From the NCBI GenBank assembly GCA_022843955.1, contig JALHMQ010000025.1, forward strand, positions 1-64,000: a stretch of DNA of 64,000 nucleotides, written 5' to 3'. The position numbers were made by a program, and so were the translations under genes. The DNA comes from Burkholderiaceae bacterium. GTDB taxonomy: Bacteria; Pseudomonadota; Gammaproteobacteria; Burkholderiales; Burkholderiaceae_F. The notes below the pieces were generated by a model. That model searched no databases. It was not told the DNA's origin and saw only the letters and a program-made list of their open reading frames with translations. Position 1 is the first letter of the stretch; the number at the start of each line of letters is the position of its first letter. Of this stretch, positions 29,002 through 38,519 are shown piece by piece.

Positions 29002-30789
29002 ATGACCGACATGAAGCAGCCCAACCGCACGGTGGTGCAGGGCAAGACCAAGATGACGCCGTCCGAGGCGTTCGTGGAGACCCTCGTCGCCCAGGGCGTG
29101 ACCGACATCTTCGGCATCGTCGGCAGCGCCTACATGGACGCGCTCGACATCTTCCCGGCGGCCGGCATCCGCTTCATTCCCACCGCGCACGAACAAGGCG
29201 CGATCCACATGGCCGACGGCTACTCGCGCGTGTCAGGCCGCGTGGGCGTGTGCATCGGCCAGAACGGCCCGGGCATCACCAACTTCGTCACCGGCGTGGC
29301 GGCGGCGTACTGGGCGCATACGCCGGTGGTGTGCATCACGCCGGAGACGGGCTCGGCGACCATCGGCCTCGGTGGCTTCCAGGAGACCGAGCAGTTGCCG
29401 ATCTTCTCCAAGATCACCAAGTACCAGGGCCACGTGATGAACCCCAAGCGCATGGCCGAGATCACCGCGCGCTGCTTTGACCGCGCGCTGCTCGACATGG
29501 GGCCCACGCAGCTAAACATCCCGCGCGACTTTTTCTATGGCGAGATCGAGTGCGAGATCCCGAAACCGATCCGCATCGGCCGCGGCGCCGGCGACGAAGC
29601 CGCGCTCGACGAGGCCGCGGCACTGCTGGCCAGCGCCAAGTTCCCGGTGATCCTGGCCGGCGGCGGCGTGGTGATGGGCGGTGCGTTCGCCGAGGCGGTG
29701 CAACTGGCCGAGCTGCTGCATGCGCCGGTGGCCAACAGCTACCTGCACAACGACACGTTCCCGGCCTCGCATCCGCTGTGGACCGGCCCGCTCGGCTACC
29801 AGGGCAGCAAGGCGGCGATGAAGCTGATCAGCCAGGCCGACGTGGTGCTCGCACTCGGCTCGCGCCTCGGCCCCTTTGGCACGCTGCCGCAGCACGGGCT
29901 GGACTACTGGCCGAAGGACGCCAAGATCATCCAGATCGATGCCGACGCCAAGATGCTCGGCCTGGTCAAGCCGATCTCGGTCGGCATCAACGGCGACGCC
30001 AAGGCCGCCGCGCTCGCGCTGATCGAGCGGCTCAAGGGCAGGTCGCTCGCCTGCCTGCAGAACAAGGCCGAGCGCGACGCCAGGATCAAGGCGGAAAAGG
30101 CAGCCTGGGAGAAGGAACTCGACGGCTGGATGCACGAGACCGACGCATACTCGATGGAGATCAGCAAGAACTCGCGCTACATGCACCCGCGCCAGATGCT
30201 GCGCGAGCTGGAAAAGGCGATGCCCAAGCGCGCGATGGTCTCGACCGACATCGGCAACATCTGTTCAGTGTCCAACTCGTACCTGCGCTTCGAGGAGCCG
30301 CGCTCGATGCTGGCGGCGATGAGCTTTGGCAACTGCGGCTATGCGTTTCCGGTGGCCTGCGGCGCCAAGCTCGCCGCACCCGACCGCCCCGCCTTCGCCT
30401 ACGTGGGCGACGGCGCCTGGGGCATCAGCCTGAACGAACTGCTCACCTGCGCGCGCGAGAAGATCGGCGTCACCGTCGTGCTGTTCAACAACGAGCAGTG
30501 GGGCGCGGAGAAGAAGAACCACGTCGACTTTTACTCGCGCCGCTACCAGGGCGTGGAACTGGTCAACCCGAGCTGGGCGCAGGTGGCCAAGAGCTTCGGC
30601 TGCGAGGGCATCACGGTGGACAAGGTGTCCGACGTCGGCGCCGCGCTGGCGCAGTCGGTCAAGAACCAGGCCGACGGCAAGACCACCGTGCTGGAAATGA
30701 TGGTCACCAAGGAACTGGGCGACCCGTTCCGCCGCGACGCGCTGAGCAAGCCGGTGCGCCACCTGGACAAGTACAAGAACTACGTCTGA
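29002..30789 (+). CDS. xsc: Sulfoacetaldehyde acetyltransferase (Xsc)
   Basis: A 595-residue thiamine-diphosphate enzyme. The N-terminal domain carries GIVGSAYMDALDIFP, characteristic of Xsc, and the catalytic Glu64 in AHEQG. The C-terminal TPP/Mg motif runs from GDGAWGISLNELL to FNNEQWGAE. The C-terminus FRRDALSKPVRHLDKYKNYV is Xsc-like. It converts sulfoacetaldehyde and phosphate to acetyl phosphate and sulfite, the common carbon-sulfur cleavage step for taurine, sulfoacetate and isethionate. It is transcribed alone and ends in a strong terminator. ATG 29050 is an alternative start, but ATG 29002 follows GGAGACACGCG. Confidence 0.93.
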   Translation: MTDMKQPNRTVVQGKTKMTPSEAFVETLVAQGVTDIFGIVGSAYMDALDIFPAAGIRFIPTAHEQGAIHMADGYSRVSGRVGVCIGQNGPGITNFVTGVAAAYWAHTPVVCITPETGSATIGLGGFQETEQLPIFSKITKYQGHVMNPKRMAEITARCFDRALLDMGPTQLNIPRDFFYGEIECEIPKPIRIGRGAGDEAALDEAAALLASAKFPVILAGGGVVMGGAFAEAVQLAELLHAPVANSYLHNDTFPASHPLWTGPLGYQGSKAAMKLISQADVVLALGSRLGPFGTLPQHGLDYWPKDAKIIQIDADAKMLGLVKPISVGINGDAKAAALALIERLKGRSLACLQNKAERDARIKAEKAAWEKELDGWMHETDAYSMEISKNSRYMHPRQMLRELEKAMPKRAMVSTDIGNICSVSNSYLRFEEPRSMLAAMSFGNCGYAFPVACGAKLAAPDRPAFAYVGDGAWGISLNELLTCAREKIGVTVVLFNNEQWGAEKKNHVDFYSRRYQGVELVNPSWAQVAKSFGCEGITVDKVSDVGAALAQSVKNQADGKTTVLEMMVTKELGDPFRRDALSKPVRHLDKYKNYV

Positions 30790-30816
30790 TCCGGATACGT
30801 CTCCTAGCGGTCCTTG

Positions 30817-30841
30817 AGCCCGGCGCTGCCGGGCTTTTTTT
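30817..30841 (+). terminator. Intrinsic terminator after xsc
   Basis: AGCCCGGC (30817-30824), a three-base loop, then GCCGGGCT (30828-30835), running directly into a seven-T tract ending at 30841. It lies 27 bp after the xsc stop and in the right orientation to end that transcript, isolating it from the opposing DUF748 gene. Confidence 0.92.
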
Positions 30842-30957
30842 CGGGCGGGTCGAACCACATTGGAGGCGGACGCTCCGCAGAGCGGCGCCCACCATGCACT
30901 GGGGCCCGTGCCATCGCGGCGGCCAAGTTCAGGCCCGTTTATCCACTCATGGCGCGA

Positions 30958-33900
30958 TCACCTCAAGGAGAAGTCGACCCGCGTGGGCGCAACCTTGCCC
31001 TTGCTGCCTTCATCGGGCACATCGATCTTCGGCTCCACCAGGAACAGCCGCTCGCGCGATACCTTGGCCTGCTGCTCCAGGTGATTGCGCACCGCCGCGG
31101 CGCGCGCATTGGCCAAGGTGCGCAGCTCCGACGGCGTGACCGCGATCGACTCGAGCAGCAGTTGTTCCATCTCGGCGGCAGGCAGCGTGCGCGCGAAGCC
31201 GACCGCGTTGCGCGGCTTCTTCACCACCTTGTCGTCGGCGTACACGGCGGCGAGCAAGGCATTGCGCTCGGCAGGCTCAATGGTCACCGAGTCGGGTGCG
31301 GCCGGCGCGCCGCCGGCACGGATCTGCTGGCGCACCTTGGCCGCCCGCAGCCGGGACTCGAACTGCGCGCGCTTGAGCCCTTCGATGTCTGCGGCACCGT
31401 CGGCGCGGCCAATGATGTCGAGCCGCAGCGCCGGCCGATCGTTGAGCGCCTTGCCGAGCGTGTCCACGCGTTGCACCTGGGCCGCACCAAGCGTGGCCAT
31501 ACCGGGCGCAAAGTCGACATGGCCCAGCTCGGCGTCGGAGCCAAAGGCCGCCGCCAGCAGTGCAAACGGCGACGTCACCGCCTTGGCAAGCAGGTTGACG
31601 ATCACCTGCACGATGATCCCGCCCACCGAGAACTCGGGATCGTTCAGGCTCCCCGACACCGGCACATTGATATCGATCTCGCCGCGCCTGTTCTTCAGCA
31701 AGGACACCGCCAGCAGCACCGGCAGCTTGGTCGCGGTGGCGCTGTCAACGCGCTCGCCGAAGGTGAGCTGGTCGAGGAAGAGATGGTTGTTCGCGTTGAG
31801 CTGGTCATTGTCGATCCGATAGCTGACCTCCATCGACAGCTTGCCCTTGGTGATGGGGTAGCCCGCGTACTTGGCGGCATAGGGCGTGAAGCGCGGCAGG
31901 TCCACGCCCTGTGTGCTGCCCTTGATGTCGAGAAAGAGCTTGGGCGCGAGCGGATTGAGCGTGCCGTCGATATTGACCGGTGCCTCGCGGTCCACGCTGC
32001 CGGTCAGCTGCAGGGTGGCGGGCTCGGCAGCGTCGGAGGCCAGCGTGGTCACGCTGCCGGCGATCTCGGTCAGGTTGGCCGTGTAGTTGGGACGGATGAA
32101 GTTGTCGGTGAAGTTGATGTTGCCGCGCGTGAGTTCGATGCGCTCGATACGGATGCGCGGCCGCGGCGCGCTGTCTTGCGCCGCGCCTGCGGCTGGCTGC
32201 ACCGCCTGCCTGGCGTCTTGGGCACGGGTTGCCGGGGCGGCTGCCGCTGCAGCTTGCTGGCCGCTGCCGGGCGTACGCACCACGTCGGCCAGGTTCAGAC
32301 GCCCGGCGGCCGAAATGATCACGCGCGCAAAGAAGTCCGACAGGGCAATTGTGCCCAGTTGCACGTCGGCCGGCCCTTCGCCCAGCCGCAGGTCGATGCG
32401 ATCGACATCCAGCGCCTGCCATTTGACCAGGTCGTCGTCGCTATCGGGGTTCAGCACCTGCAGGTTGGCCAGCCGCAGGCCGCCATCGATCTTCACCCGC
32501 AGAGGGCCGTCAGGCTGTGCCGCCAGTTGCACACGGCTGCGCGAGGTCATCTCTCCGCGCAGCAGCACCGCGCTCATTAGGCTGCTCACGTAGGAGCGGG
32601 CCGGCGCGAGATCGACATTGCGCAGATTGACGCGCAGGTCTGTCAGCAACGGCTGCAGGCGCGTGCTGCCGTCGACAGACAACTGGCCCTTCGTGACGCC
32701 ACTGCTGTTGCCACGCAGGCTGACCTGCATCGGCGTCGTGCCGGCCGCCGTCACGTCGCGAACCGTGCCGTTCAAGGCCGACAGGTTGATCCTGGCGGCG
32801 GGTGCCACCGAGACGTCTTCCCACTGCATGGTGCCGTTGACGAGTTCAATGGCAGCCAATGCGATGTCCCAGGACGGCGCCGCCGTTCTTTGGGACGGTT
32901 CAGCACCCGGCGCCTTCGAGCGCGGCCTTGCGTCGTCGGCCGCCGAGGGGGCCGCCGGGGCCGCGTGCGGTGTTGCCGCCGCCTCATCGGACTTGGCCAG
33001 TTGCTGCCAGTTGATGCTGCCGTCGGCCAGGCGCCGCACCGTGGCGCGCGGCGTGTCGATGGTGATGCTCGCAGCGCGCATGGCGCGCTTGCTGAGATCG
33101 AGCTCGCCGCCTTGCATCGCCAGGCGCGCGACGCTCAGCTGCGCCCCCTGCGGCCCGCGCAGCACAATCTGCCGACCCTCGAGCGCGAGCTCACGCAGGG
33201 CCAGTTGCAGTTGCTCGCCTTCCTCGGCCACGGTGAGCTTGCCGCGCACTGCGGTCGAGCCCTCGAGCGTGCCGTTGACCACTTGCCCGAGGTAACGCGC
33301 GGCGGCGCGCAGCTGCACGTCGTCGGCCGCATAGTCGAACTCGCCTTTGAGCGGGGCCAGCGCAAGGGTGCCGTCCATGCTCACCGTACCCTGCGGATCA
33401 AGGCCCAGCTTCAAGGCAAGCTGCCCGGGCGGCGCCCCATCGACGGTGCTGATCCGGGTGGCGGACATCTGCACCTCGCGCAGTTGCTGCTTGAACTGCG
33501 CTTGCCGGTCGTCGCTGAAGTGCAGCGTTCCGCCGTCAAGGGCCACAGCCTTCAGCGTCACCTGCCACGGCGCGGCCGATCTGGGCGGTGGCACCGCCGC
33601 CTCGCTGGCCGCCGCACTGGCCGCGGGTCGTTCGACCGCGGTCTGCGCAAAGCGCGTCCAGTTGAGCACCCCGTCACGCCCGATGCCAACCCACGCCTGC
33701 GGCCCCTCGATCTTCACGTCATCGATCACCAGGCGGCGAACGAGTGGCGCGAACTCCCCGATGCGCAGCTGCAACGACCTCAGCTGCAGCAGTGGCTGCG
33801 GCGCAGAGCGCGGCGCCTGCAACGTCACATCACGCAAGCCCAGCGCCCCGCCGAGCGCGACTTCCGGTGCGCGCGCCGGTTGGCCGTCACGCGCCGGCAC

Positions 33901-34692
33901 CTGCGGCAAGAAGCGCAGCGTGAGGTCCGTGTCGAGCTTGCCGGTCGGCAGCGTGAAGTTCAGCGGCACCGGCAGGTAGCCCAGGTAGGTCGGGATGTCG
34001 AGGCCATCGAGCTTCAGTTGCACCGACATGACCTGCGTGCGCTCGAACGGCGTCGTCTTGCCCTTCACTTCGATGGGTGTGCCGTCGATGCGCGCGGACA
34101 GCGCCGGCTGCACCGTCACACTGATATCCGCCGGCAGCGACGACAAGAAGGGCACGCCAAGGGCGAGCTCGGTGACCTGGTGCTGCCGCCGCGCCACGCG
34201 GTCGTCGAAGTCGATGCGACCGCCGCGCAGCTGGATGTTGTACAGCGCAAAGCGGGCCGGTGCGGCATCGGCAGGCTCCTCCTTCGCCTTCGGCCCGGCC
34301 TGCAGCCGCTCGATGATGTCGGTGAAATTGAAGCGCTGCTCCTGCAGCCGCACGATGCGCACGTGCGCGCCGTCGATCTGCATGGCATCGAGCACCGCGG
34401 CGCGCTGCACGATGGACGATGCCGACAGGCTGATGCGCAGCTGCTCGATGGTGGCGAGCACACCCTCGTCGGGCGGCAGGCCGGCAACCGCAACCCCCTT
34501 GAGCGTCACGCTGAGCGTGAACGGATTGGCCCGGATCGATTGCACGGTCACGGCGCGGCCAAGTTCGCGGGAGCCCACCGTTTCCAGGCCATGACGGACC
34601 AGCGGCGGCACGGCGAACGCGAAGGCGATGACAAGGACGACGGCAAGTGCGGCGGCGCCAATCAATCCGCGTCGTAACCACGTCTTTCGCAT
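30958..34692 (-). CDS. DUF748 (AsmA-like) envelope protein
   Basis: The start chosen is the ATG at 34692, preceded by GGGGAAGG, giving 1244 residues; an in-frame ATG at 34734 is possible. A basic N-terminus and one TM helix (residues ~10-30, AALAVVLVIAFAFAVPPLV) are followed by GRAVTVQSIRANPFTLSVTL, the start of a DUF748/AsmA-like repeat region. Long beta-rich segments alternate with low-complexity Ala/Pro linkers. The C-terminal ~100 residues contain an OmpA-like pattern (LRLDIIGRADG). Such proteins are anchored in the inner membrane, span the periplasm and are thought to act in envelope lipid transport or assembly. No functional tie to the sulfonate genes is evident. Confidence 0.82.
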   Translation of the reverse strand: MRKTWLRRGLIGAAALAVVLVIAFAFAVPPLVRHGLETVGSRELGRAVTVQSIRANPFTLSVTLKGVAVAGLPPDEGVLATIEQLRISLSASSIVQRAAVLDAMQIDGAHVRIVRLQEQRFNFTDIIERLQAGPKAKEEPADAAPARFALYNIQLRGGRIDFDDRVARRQHQVTELALGVPFLSSLPADISVTVQPALSARIDGTPIEVKGKTTPFERTQVMSVQLKLDGLDIPTYLGYLPVPLNFTLPTGKLDTDLTLRFLPQVPARDGQPARAPEVALGGALGLRDVTLQAPRSAPQPLLQLRSLQLRIGEFAPLVRRLVIDDVKIEGPQAWVGIGRDGVLNWTRFAQTAVERPAASAAASEAAVPPPRSAAPWQVTLKAVALDGGTLHFSDDRQAQFKQQLREVQMSATRISTVDGAPPGQLALKLGLDPQGTVSMDGTLALAPLKGEFDYAADDVQLRAAARYLGQVVNGTLEGSTAVRGKLTVAEEGEQLQLALRELALEGRQIVLRGPQGAQLSVARLAMQGGELDLSKRAMRAASITIDTPRATVRRLADGSINWQQLAKSDEAAATPHAAPAAPSAADDARPRSKAPGAEPSQRTAAPSWDIALAAIELVNGTMQWEDVSVAPAARINLSALNGTVRDVTAAGTTPMQVSLRGNSSGVTKGQLSVDGSTRLQPLLTDLRVNLRNVDLAPARSYVSSLMSAVLLRGEMTSRSRVQLAAQPDGPLRVKIDGGLRLANLQVLNPDSDDDLVKWQALDVDRIDLRLGEGPADVQLGTIALSDFFARVIISAAGRLNLADVVRTPGSGQQAAAAAAPATRAQDARQAVQPAAGAAQDSAPRPRIRIERIELTRGNINFTDNFIRPNYTANLTEIAGSVTTLASDAAEPATLQLTGSVDREAPVNIDGTLNPLAPKLFLDIKGSTQGVDLPRFTPYAAKYAGYPITKGKLSMEVSYRIDNDQLNANNHLFLDQLTFGERVDSATATKLPVLLAVSLLKNRRGEIDINVPVSGSLNDPEFSVGGIIVQVIVNLLAKAVTSPFALLAAAFGSDAELGHVDFAPGMATLGAAQVQRVDTLGKALNDRPALRLDIIGRADGAADIEGLKRAQFESRLRAAKVRQQIRAGGAPAAPDSVTIEPAERNALLAAVYADDKVVKKPRNAVGFARTLPAAEMEQLLLESIAVTPSELRTLANARAAAVRNHLEQQAKVSRERLFLVEPKIDVPDEGSKGKVAPTRVDFSLR

Positions 34693-35169
34693 CACCTTCC
34701 CCGCAAAGCCCGTTTCTCTGATGTCTGCAAGCATGGCCACGCTGACCGACCGCCATGCTTGACTGTGTGCTTCTCTCACAGTGACTGCGTTGGACGCCCA
34801 AAGTGTCGTCCCGGCAACCGCCCTGTTCGGGCGCAGCGCCCCGGATGGAACTGCTGGCTGACGGTTGCTGCAGACATGCCGTTTAGCATCCCCGGCCCAC
34901 AGGGGCAACTGGTCCTTGGTTCACGGTGAACCGGATGCATGGGTGAGCGGCGTACAGGTGGTCGACGCGCGTCCGTCACAGGTCGTCACGTGTTCGGCAG
35001 GCAATGCGTCCGCGTCCTGGCGGTTCGCGCCGACCGGCGCGTGCAACGGCTTTCGGTTCGGTGCCAAGTGAGGCGCTTCGAGCAACTGCCGGAAGCGACG
35101 GCCGGCGAATCCTACGTGGCACCCCGCTTGCCATCGAGCCGCAACCCGATTCCCCCTCTGGAGGTTGCG
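34693..35169. other. 477-bp gene-free stretch between divergent DUF748 and DUF4383 genes
   Basis: It contains the two start regions (GGGGAAGG before the minus-strand gene; CTCTGGAGG at 35156-35164 before the plus-strand gene) and therefore presumably both promoters. Short frames run through it in several phases but lack protein-like composition. I see no RNA gene, strong hairpin or repeat. Confidence 0.5.
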
Positions 35170-35601
35170 ATGACACTTCGAACGTTCACCCTGCTGTACG
35201 GCATCGTCTTCACGGCGGTCGCGATCCTCGGCTTCATCCCGGGCGTGACCACGCCGCACGAGAACCCGAACCTCGCCGTGGATGCCGGGCTGGGCGCGAT
35301 CTTCGGCCTGTTCGTGGTGAACGTGGTGCACAACCTGATTCACCTGGCATTCGGCGTCTGGGCTCTCGGCCTGGTGATGGGCAAGGCAAGTGCAGGCGCG
35401 ATGCGCGGCTACGCGAAGACGGTGGCTGTCATCTACCTGCTGCTGGCGTTGATGGGCGTGTTCCCGTTCCTGAACACCACCTTCGGGCTGGTGCCGATCT
35501 ACGGCCACGACATCTGGCTGCATGCGGTGCTCGGCGGAGTCGCGGCGTACTTCGGCTTCGTCTACAACGAGAACCGGCAGACTGCCACCGCACGAGGTTG
35601 A
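35170..35601 (+). CDS. DUF4383 membrane protein
   Basis: The ATG at 35170, seven bases after GGAGG, gives a 143-residue protein with four membrane spans. It follows the DUF4383 pattern: FTLLYGIVFTAVAILGFIPG, NVVHNLIHLAFGVWAL and a last span near HAVLGGVAAYFGF. The NxxHNLIHL motif in the second span is the most recognisable part. The function of the family is unknown. It stands alone: divergent from the DUF748 gene and convergent with the TauE-type gene (9-bp gap). Confidence 0.82.
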   Translation: MTLRTFTLLYGIVFTAVAILGFIPGVTTPHENPNLAVDAGLGAIFGLFVVNVVHNLIHLAFGVWALGLVMGKASAGAMRGYAKTVAVIYLLLALMGVFPFLNTTFGLVPIYGHDIWLHAVLGGVAAYFGFVYNENRQTATARG

Positions 35602-35610
35602 CGAGCAGCG

Positions 35611-36408
35611 TCAGGACGCGCCGGCAACGGCGCGTCCGATTGCGGCGGCGAGTCCCAGGCTCGCCAGCGCGATCAGCGTGAACACCACCACGCGGCGGAA
35701 GCGCTGCTCGTCGACGCGCGCATACCAGCGGCTGCCCACCGCCACGCCGGCCAGCATCGGCAGCAGCAGCCAGGCGGTGGTGACCAGCATGGTGGAACCG
35801 ACCAGCCCATGGCCGCTCGCCACGGCGAGCGAGTACAGGTCGATGAAGACAAAGAGCCCGATCAGCGTGGCGCGGGTGGAGGCCACCGCCACCGCACTGG
35901 ACAGCAGCATCACCACGGCCGCCAGGCCGCCGATCGCGGCCAGCCCGTTGCACAGGCCCGACACCAGTCCGGTGGCCAGGCGAGTGGCGCGGCCGTCGTG
36001 CCAAGGCGGGCGCCAGCGCCGCGCCAGTGCGATGGCGAACACGAGGACGAGTGCGGCGATCGCCGCCTTGACCAGGTTCGCATCGCCATCTGCCAGCAAC
36101 AACACGCCGAGCGGAATGCCGACCACGTTGCCGACCACCAGCCAGGCCATCCAGTTCCAGTGAATGTCGCGCCACACCGAGGGCAGCAGCCAGAAGCTCG
36201 CCAGCACCTCGAGCAACAGCACCGGCGGCACCACCTGCGCCGGCGGCAACCACAGCGACAGGCTGCTCACCGCGAGCGCGGAGAAGCCAAAACCGGTGAG
36301 GCCGCGCACCACGCCCGCCAGCGCTATCGCCAGCGCGCCGGCGAGCAGCGTGCCGAGCGTCCAGCCGGCCGGCAGCCAGACGGCGATGAGGTCGGGCACG
36401 GCGCTCAC
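35611..36408 (-). CDS. tauE: TauE/SafE (TSUP)-family exporter, probable sulfite/sulfonate efflux
   Basis: A 265-residue membrane protein with 7-8 spans and the TSUP hallmarks: VRGLTGFGFSALAV in the first half and a related LVSGLCNGLAAIGG in the second, the two inverted-repeat halves. It starts with a GTG at 36408. TSUP proteins export sulfite or sulfoacetate, or import other sulfur anions. Its place behind an IclR gene and next to the sulfoacetate operon suggests export of sulfite when desulfonation outruns SoeABC. The direction of transport cannot be read from sequence. Two exact copies of GACTCATGCGG lie just upstream (36413-36434). Confidence 0.82.
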   Translation of the reverse strand: MSAVPDLIAVWLPAGWTLGTLLAGALAIALAGVVRGLTGFGFSALAVSSLSLWLPPAQVVPPVLLLEVLASFWLLPSVWRDIHWNWMAWLVVGNVVGIPLGVLLLADGDANLVKAAIAALVLVFAIALARRWRPPWHDGRATRLATGLVSGLCNGLAAIGGLAAVVMLLSSAVAVASTRATLIGLFVFIDLYSLAVASGHGLVGSTMLVTTAWLLLPMLAGVAVGSRWYARVDEQRFRRVVVFTLIALASLGLAAAIGRAVAGAS

Positions 36409-36557
36409 ACGCGACTCATGCGGGACTCATGCGGCTATACAGACACACGGGACTGACGTGGCCATTCACACGGCACTCACGCGGGGCTCACACGGCACGC
36501 ACACCGCGCACCGCTGCAGAACGCCGCTGCCTTGCGTCAGGCGCGTGAACCGGCACG
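36409..36557. repeat. Short tandem and degenerate repeats between iclR and tauE-type gene
   Basis: GACTCATGCGG is duplicated exactly in tandem at 36413-36434. Up to about 36520 the sequence continues as a degenerate series of CACGGCACTCACGCGG-like units. Nothing protein-like is encoded. The repeats lengthen the iclR-to-tauE spacer and could reflect replication slippage. Confidence 0.5.
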
Positions 36558-37325
36558 TCAGTTCTCGTCGCGAAAGGTTTGCCGCATCTGTTCGGCCGCG
36601 ACCTGCACGCGCGGCACGAAGCCGAGCAGGTCGTCGAGCGTCATGCGCCCCACTGGCGCCTGCACCGCGATCGCCGCGCAGGCGCGCTGGCGATCGACCA
36701 TGACCGGCACGGCGACGGCGATCAGTCCGCTCAGGTGCTCGTTGCGGTTGATGCCGACACGCCGCTTGCGCGTCTCGTCGAGTTCCCGCGCGAGCGCCTT
36801 CACGTCGACGATGGTGGCAGCGGTCAGCGGACGCAGCGGCAGCACGCGCAGCAGCCGGTCGCGCTGCGTCTTGGGCAGCAGCGCCAGCAGCAGCTTGCCG
36901 CTGGCGGTGGCGTGCAGCGGCACGTGCGAGCCGGGGGCGAGCATCACGCGCAGCGGCCAGGCGGTCTCCACGCGGTCGAGGTAGACGATGTCGCCGCCGG
37001 CGAGCGCGGTGAGGTTGCAGGTCTCGCCGATGTCGGCCACCAGCCCGCTCAAGATGGCGTGGCGCTCGCGGTTGGCGTGGCCATGCATCAGCGCGTTGGC
37101 AGCGAAGCGCGTGATGCGCGCGCCCAGCTGCACGCGACGCGTGCCGGGCTCGCGGATCAGCAGGCCGGCCATCTGCAGTTGCGTGACGATCCGATGAACG
37201 GTCTGCTTGGGCAGCGCCAGTGCCTCGACGATCGCGCCGGCGCTGCACCCATCCGTCTGTTGCGCCACGTAGTCGAGGACGCGGAACGCACGCAGCGCCG
37301 CCGCATTGGCCTGGTTGCTCTCCAT
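36558..37325 (-). CDS. IclR-family regulator, sulfoacetate module
   Basis: A 255-residue protein with a winged helix at residues ~8-65 (LRAFRVLDYVAQQ, LPKQTVHRIVTQLQMAGLL) and an IclR effector domain (DIGETCNLTAL, VYLDRVETAWPLR, ASGKLLLALL). It is divergent from tctC-tctB-tctA-sauS-sauT and upstream of the TauE-type gene on its own strand, so it probably controls both. It most resembles the IclR protein at 27944-28744, suggesting duplication within the island. Effector not determinable; sulfoacetate or sulfoacetyl-CoA are candidates. Confidence 0.86.
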   Translation of the reverse strand: MESNQANAAALRAFRVLDYVAQQTDGCSAGAIVEALALPKQTVHRIVTQLQMAGLLIREPGTRRVQLGARITRFAANALMHGHANRERHAILSGLVADIGETCNLTALAGGDIVYLDRVETAWPLRVMLAPGSHVPLHATASGKLLLALLPKTQRDRLLRVLPLRPLTAATIVDVKALARELDETRKRRVGINRNEHLSGLIAVAVPVMVDRQRACAAIAVQAPVGRMTLDDLLGFVPRVQVAAEQMRQTFRDEN

Positions 37326-37340
37326 GGTTCGATCAAATTC

Positions 37341-37359
37341 TCAGAAATCGGGACTCTGA
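37341..37359. promoter_or_regulatory. Candidate IclR operator before tctC
   Basis: TCAGA (37341-37345) and TCTGA (37355-37359) form an inverted repeat with a 9-base centre. The site lies in the 150-bp gap between the divergent iclR and tctC starts, close to the iclR start. The 9-base centre matches that of the larger inverted repeat in front of xsc. The arms are short, so chance is possible. Confidence 0.35.
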
Positions 37360-37475
37360 TGCACCGCAAACGCCACTATCTTCCTCACGACTGATCTTGT
37401 CATGCCACCGTGCAGCAAGCAGTTGCGAATGTGCCGACAGCGGCACGCTCGACGACAACACCCCAGGAGACAGAC

Positions 37476-38447
37476 ATGCCCCGTTCCGACCTCGATTCGT
37501 CGCGCCGCGCGTTGATGCTGGCGTCCACGGCGGCGCTCGCCGCCACGGCCTTGCGCCCGCTGGGCGCGCTGGCGCAGGAGAAGTACCCGTCCCGTCCGGT
37601 GGAGTTCGTGGTGCCCTGGGGTGCCGGCGGCGGTGCCGACCAGTTGGCGCGCCGGCTCGGCAAGCTGCTCGAGCCCGAATTGAAGGTGTCGCTGCCGGTG
37701 GTGAACGTGCCCGGTGCCACCGGCAACACCGGCATGACCAAGATGCTGACCGCGCAGCCCGACGGCCACACGCTGGCGATTCTCATCGGCGACACGCTGG
37801 CCACGATCGCCGCCGGTGGCCGCTGGAAGCTCGCCGACGTCATTCCGCTGGGCATCATGATTCGCCAGCCGAGCGGCCTGTTCGTGAAAATGGACAGCAA
37901 GTACAAGACCTTTGCCGATCTGCTGGCCGATTCGAAGAACAACGAGCTGAAGGTGGCGATCCTGGGCTTCGGCAGCGCCGACGAGATCCTCATCAACCAG
38001 ATCAACGCCCAGGGCAGCAAGCTGCGCATGGTGCCGTTTGCCTCGCCGGGCGAGCGCTACTCGTCGATCCTCGGCGGTCATGCCGACGTGCTGGTCGAGC
38101 AGGCCGGCGACATCCGCTCGTTTTTGGACAGCAAGCAGATGCGCCCGCTAGCGTTCTTCGCCAACGCACCGGCGCCGGGCTTTCCGAACATAGCGCTGGT
38201 CAAGGACAGCGGCTTTCCGATCATCATCAACCAGTTCCGCTCGATCGTCGTGCGCGCCGGCACCGATGCCAAGCAGGTGGCCATGCTGTCGGCGGCGCTG
38301 GAGAAGGCGGCGCGCTCGCCCGACTTCACCAAGTACCTGGAAGATGAACTGGCCGACCCGGCGAGCTTCATCCCGGCCAGCGGTGCTTCGGCGTTCCTCG
38401 AGCAGGAACTGAAGCTGATCATGGCGAACTTGGCCAAGAAGCCGTAA
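37476..38447 (+). CDS. tctC: Tripartite tricarboxylate transporter receptor (TctC), sulfoacetate uptake inferred
   Basis: The ATG at 37476 follows CAGGAGACAGAC and begins a 323-residue receptor. The signal peptide ends near ALAQE (residue ~31), after an Arg-pair start (DSSRRALMLAS) that could use Tat. RPVEFVVPWGAGGGADQLAR is the Bug-fold signature, followed by VVNVPGATGNTG. It is first in an operon with tctB, tctA, sauS and sauT, so the ligand is inferred to be sulfoacetate. This would replace the SauU-type carrier known from other sulfoacetate loci. Confidence 0.88.
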   Translation: MPRSDLDSSRRALMLASTAALAATALRPLGALAQEKYPSRPVEFVVPWGAGGGADQLARRLGKLLEPELKVSLPVVNVPGATGNTGMTKMLTAQPDGHTLAILIGDTLATIAAGGRWKLADVIPLGIMIRQPSGLFVKMDSKYKTFADLLADSKNNELKVAILGFGSADEILINQINAQGSKLRMVPFASPGERYSSILGGHADVLVEQAGDIRSFLDSKQMRPLAFFANAPAPGFPNIALVKDSGFPIIINQFRSIVVRAGTDAKQVAMLSAALEKAARSPDFTKYLEDELADPASFIPASGASAFLEQELKLIMANLAKKP

Positions 38448-38519
38448 CGCGCATCTGCCGACACTTGCCGCACTCGCATGGCGCTGCTGGCCGGCGCCAT
38501 GGGCCGCGGCTGACCTCCC

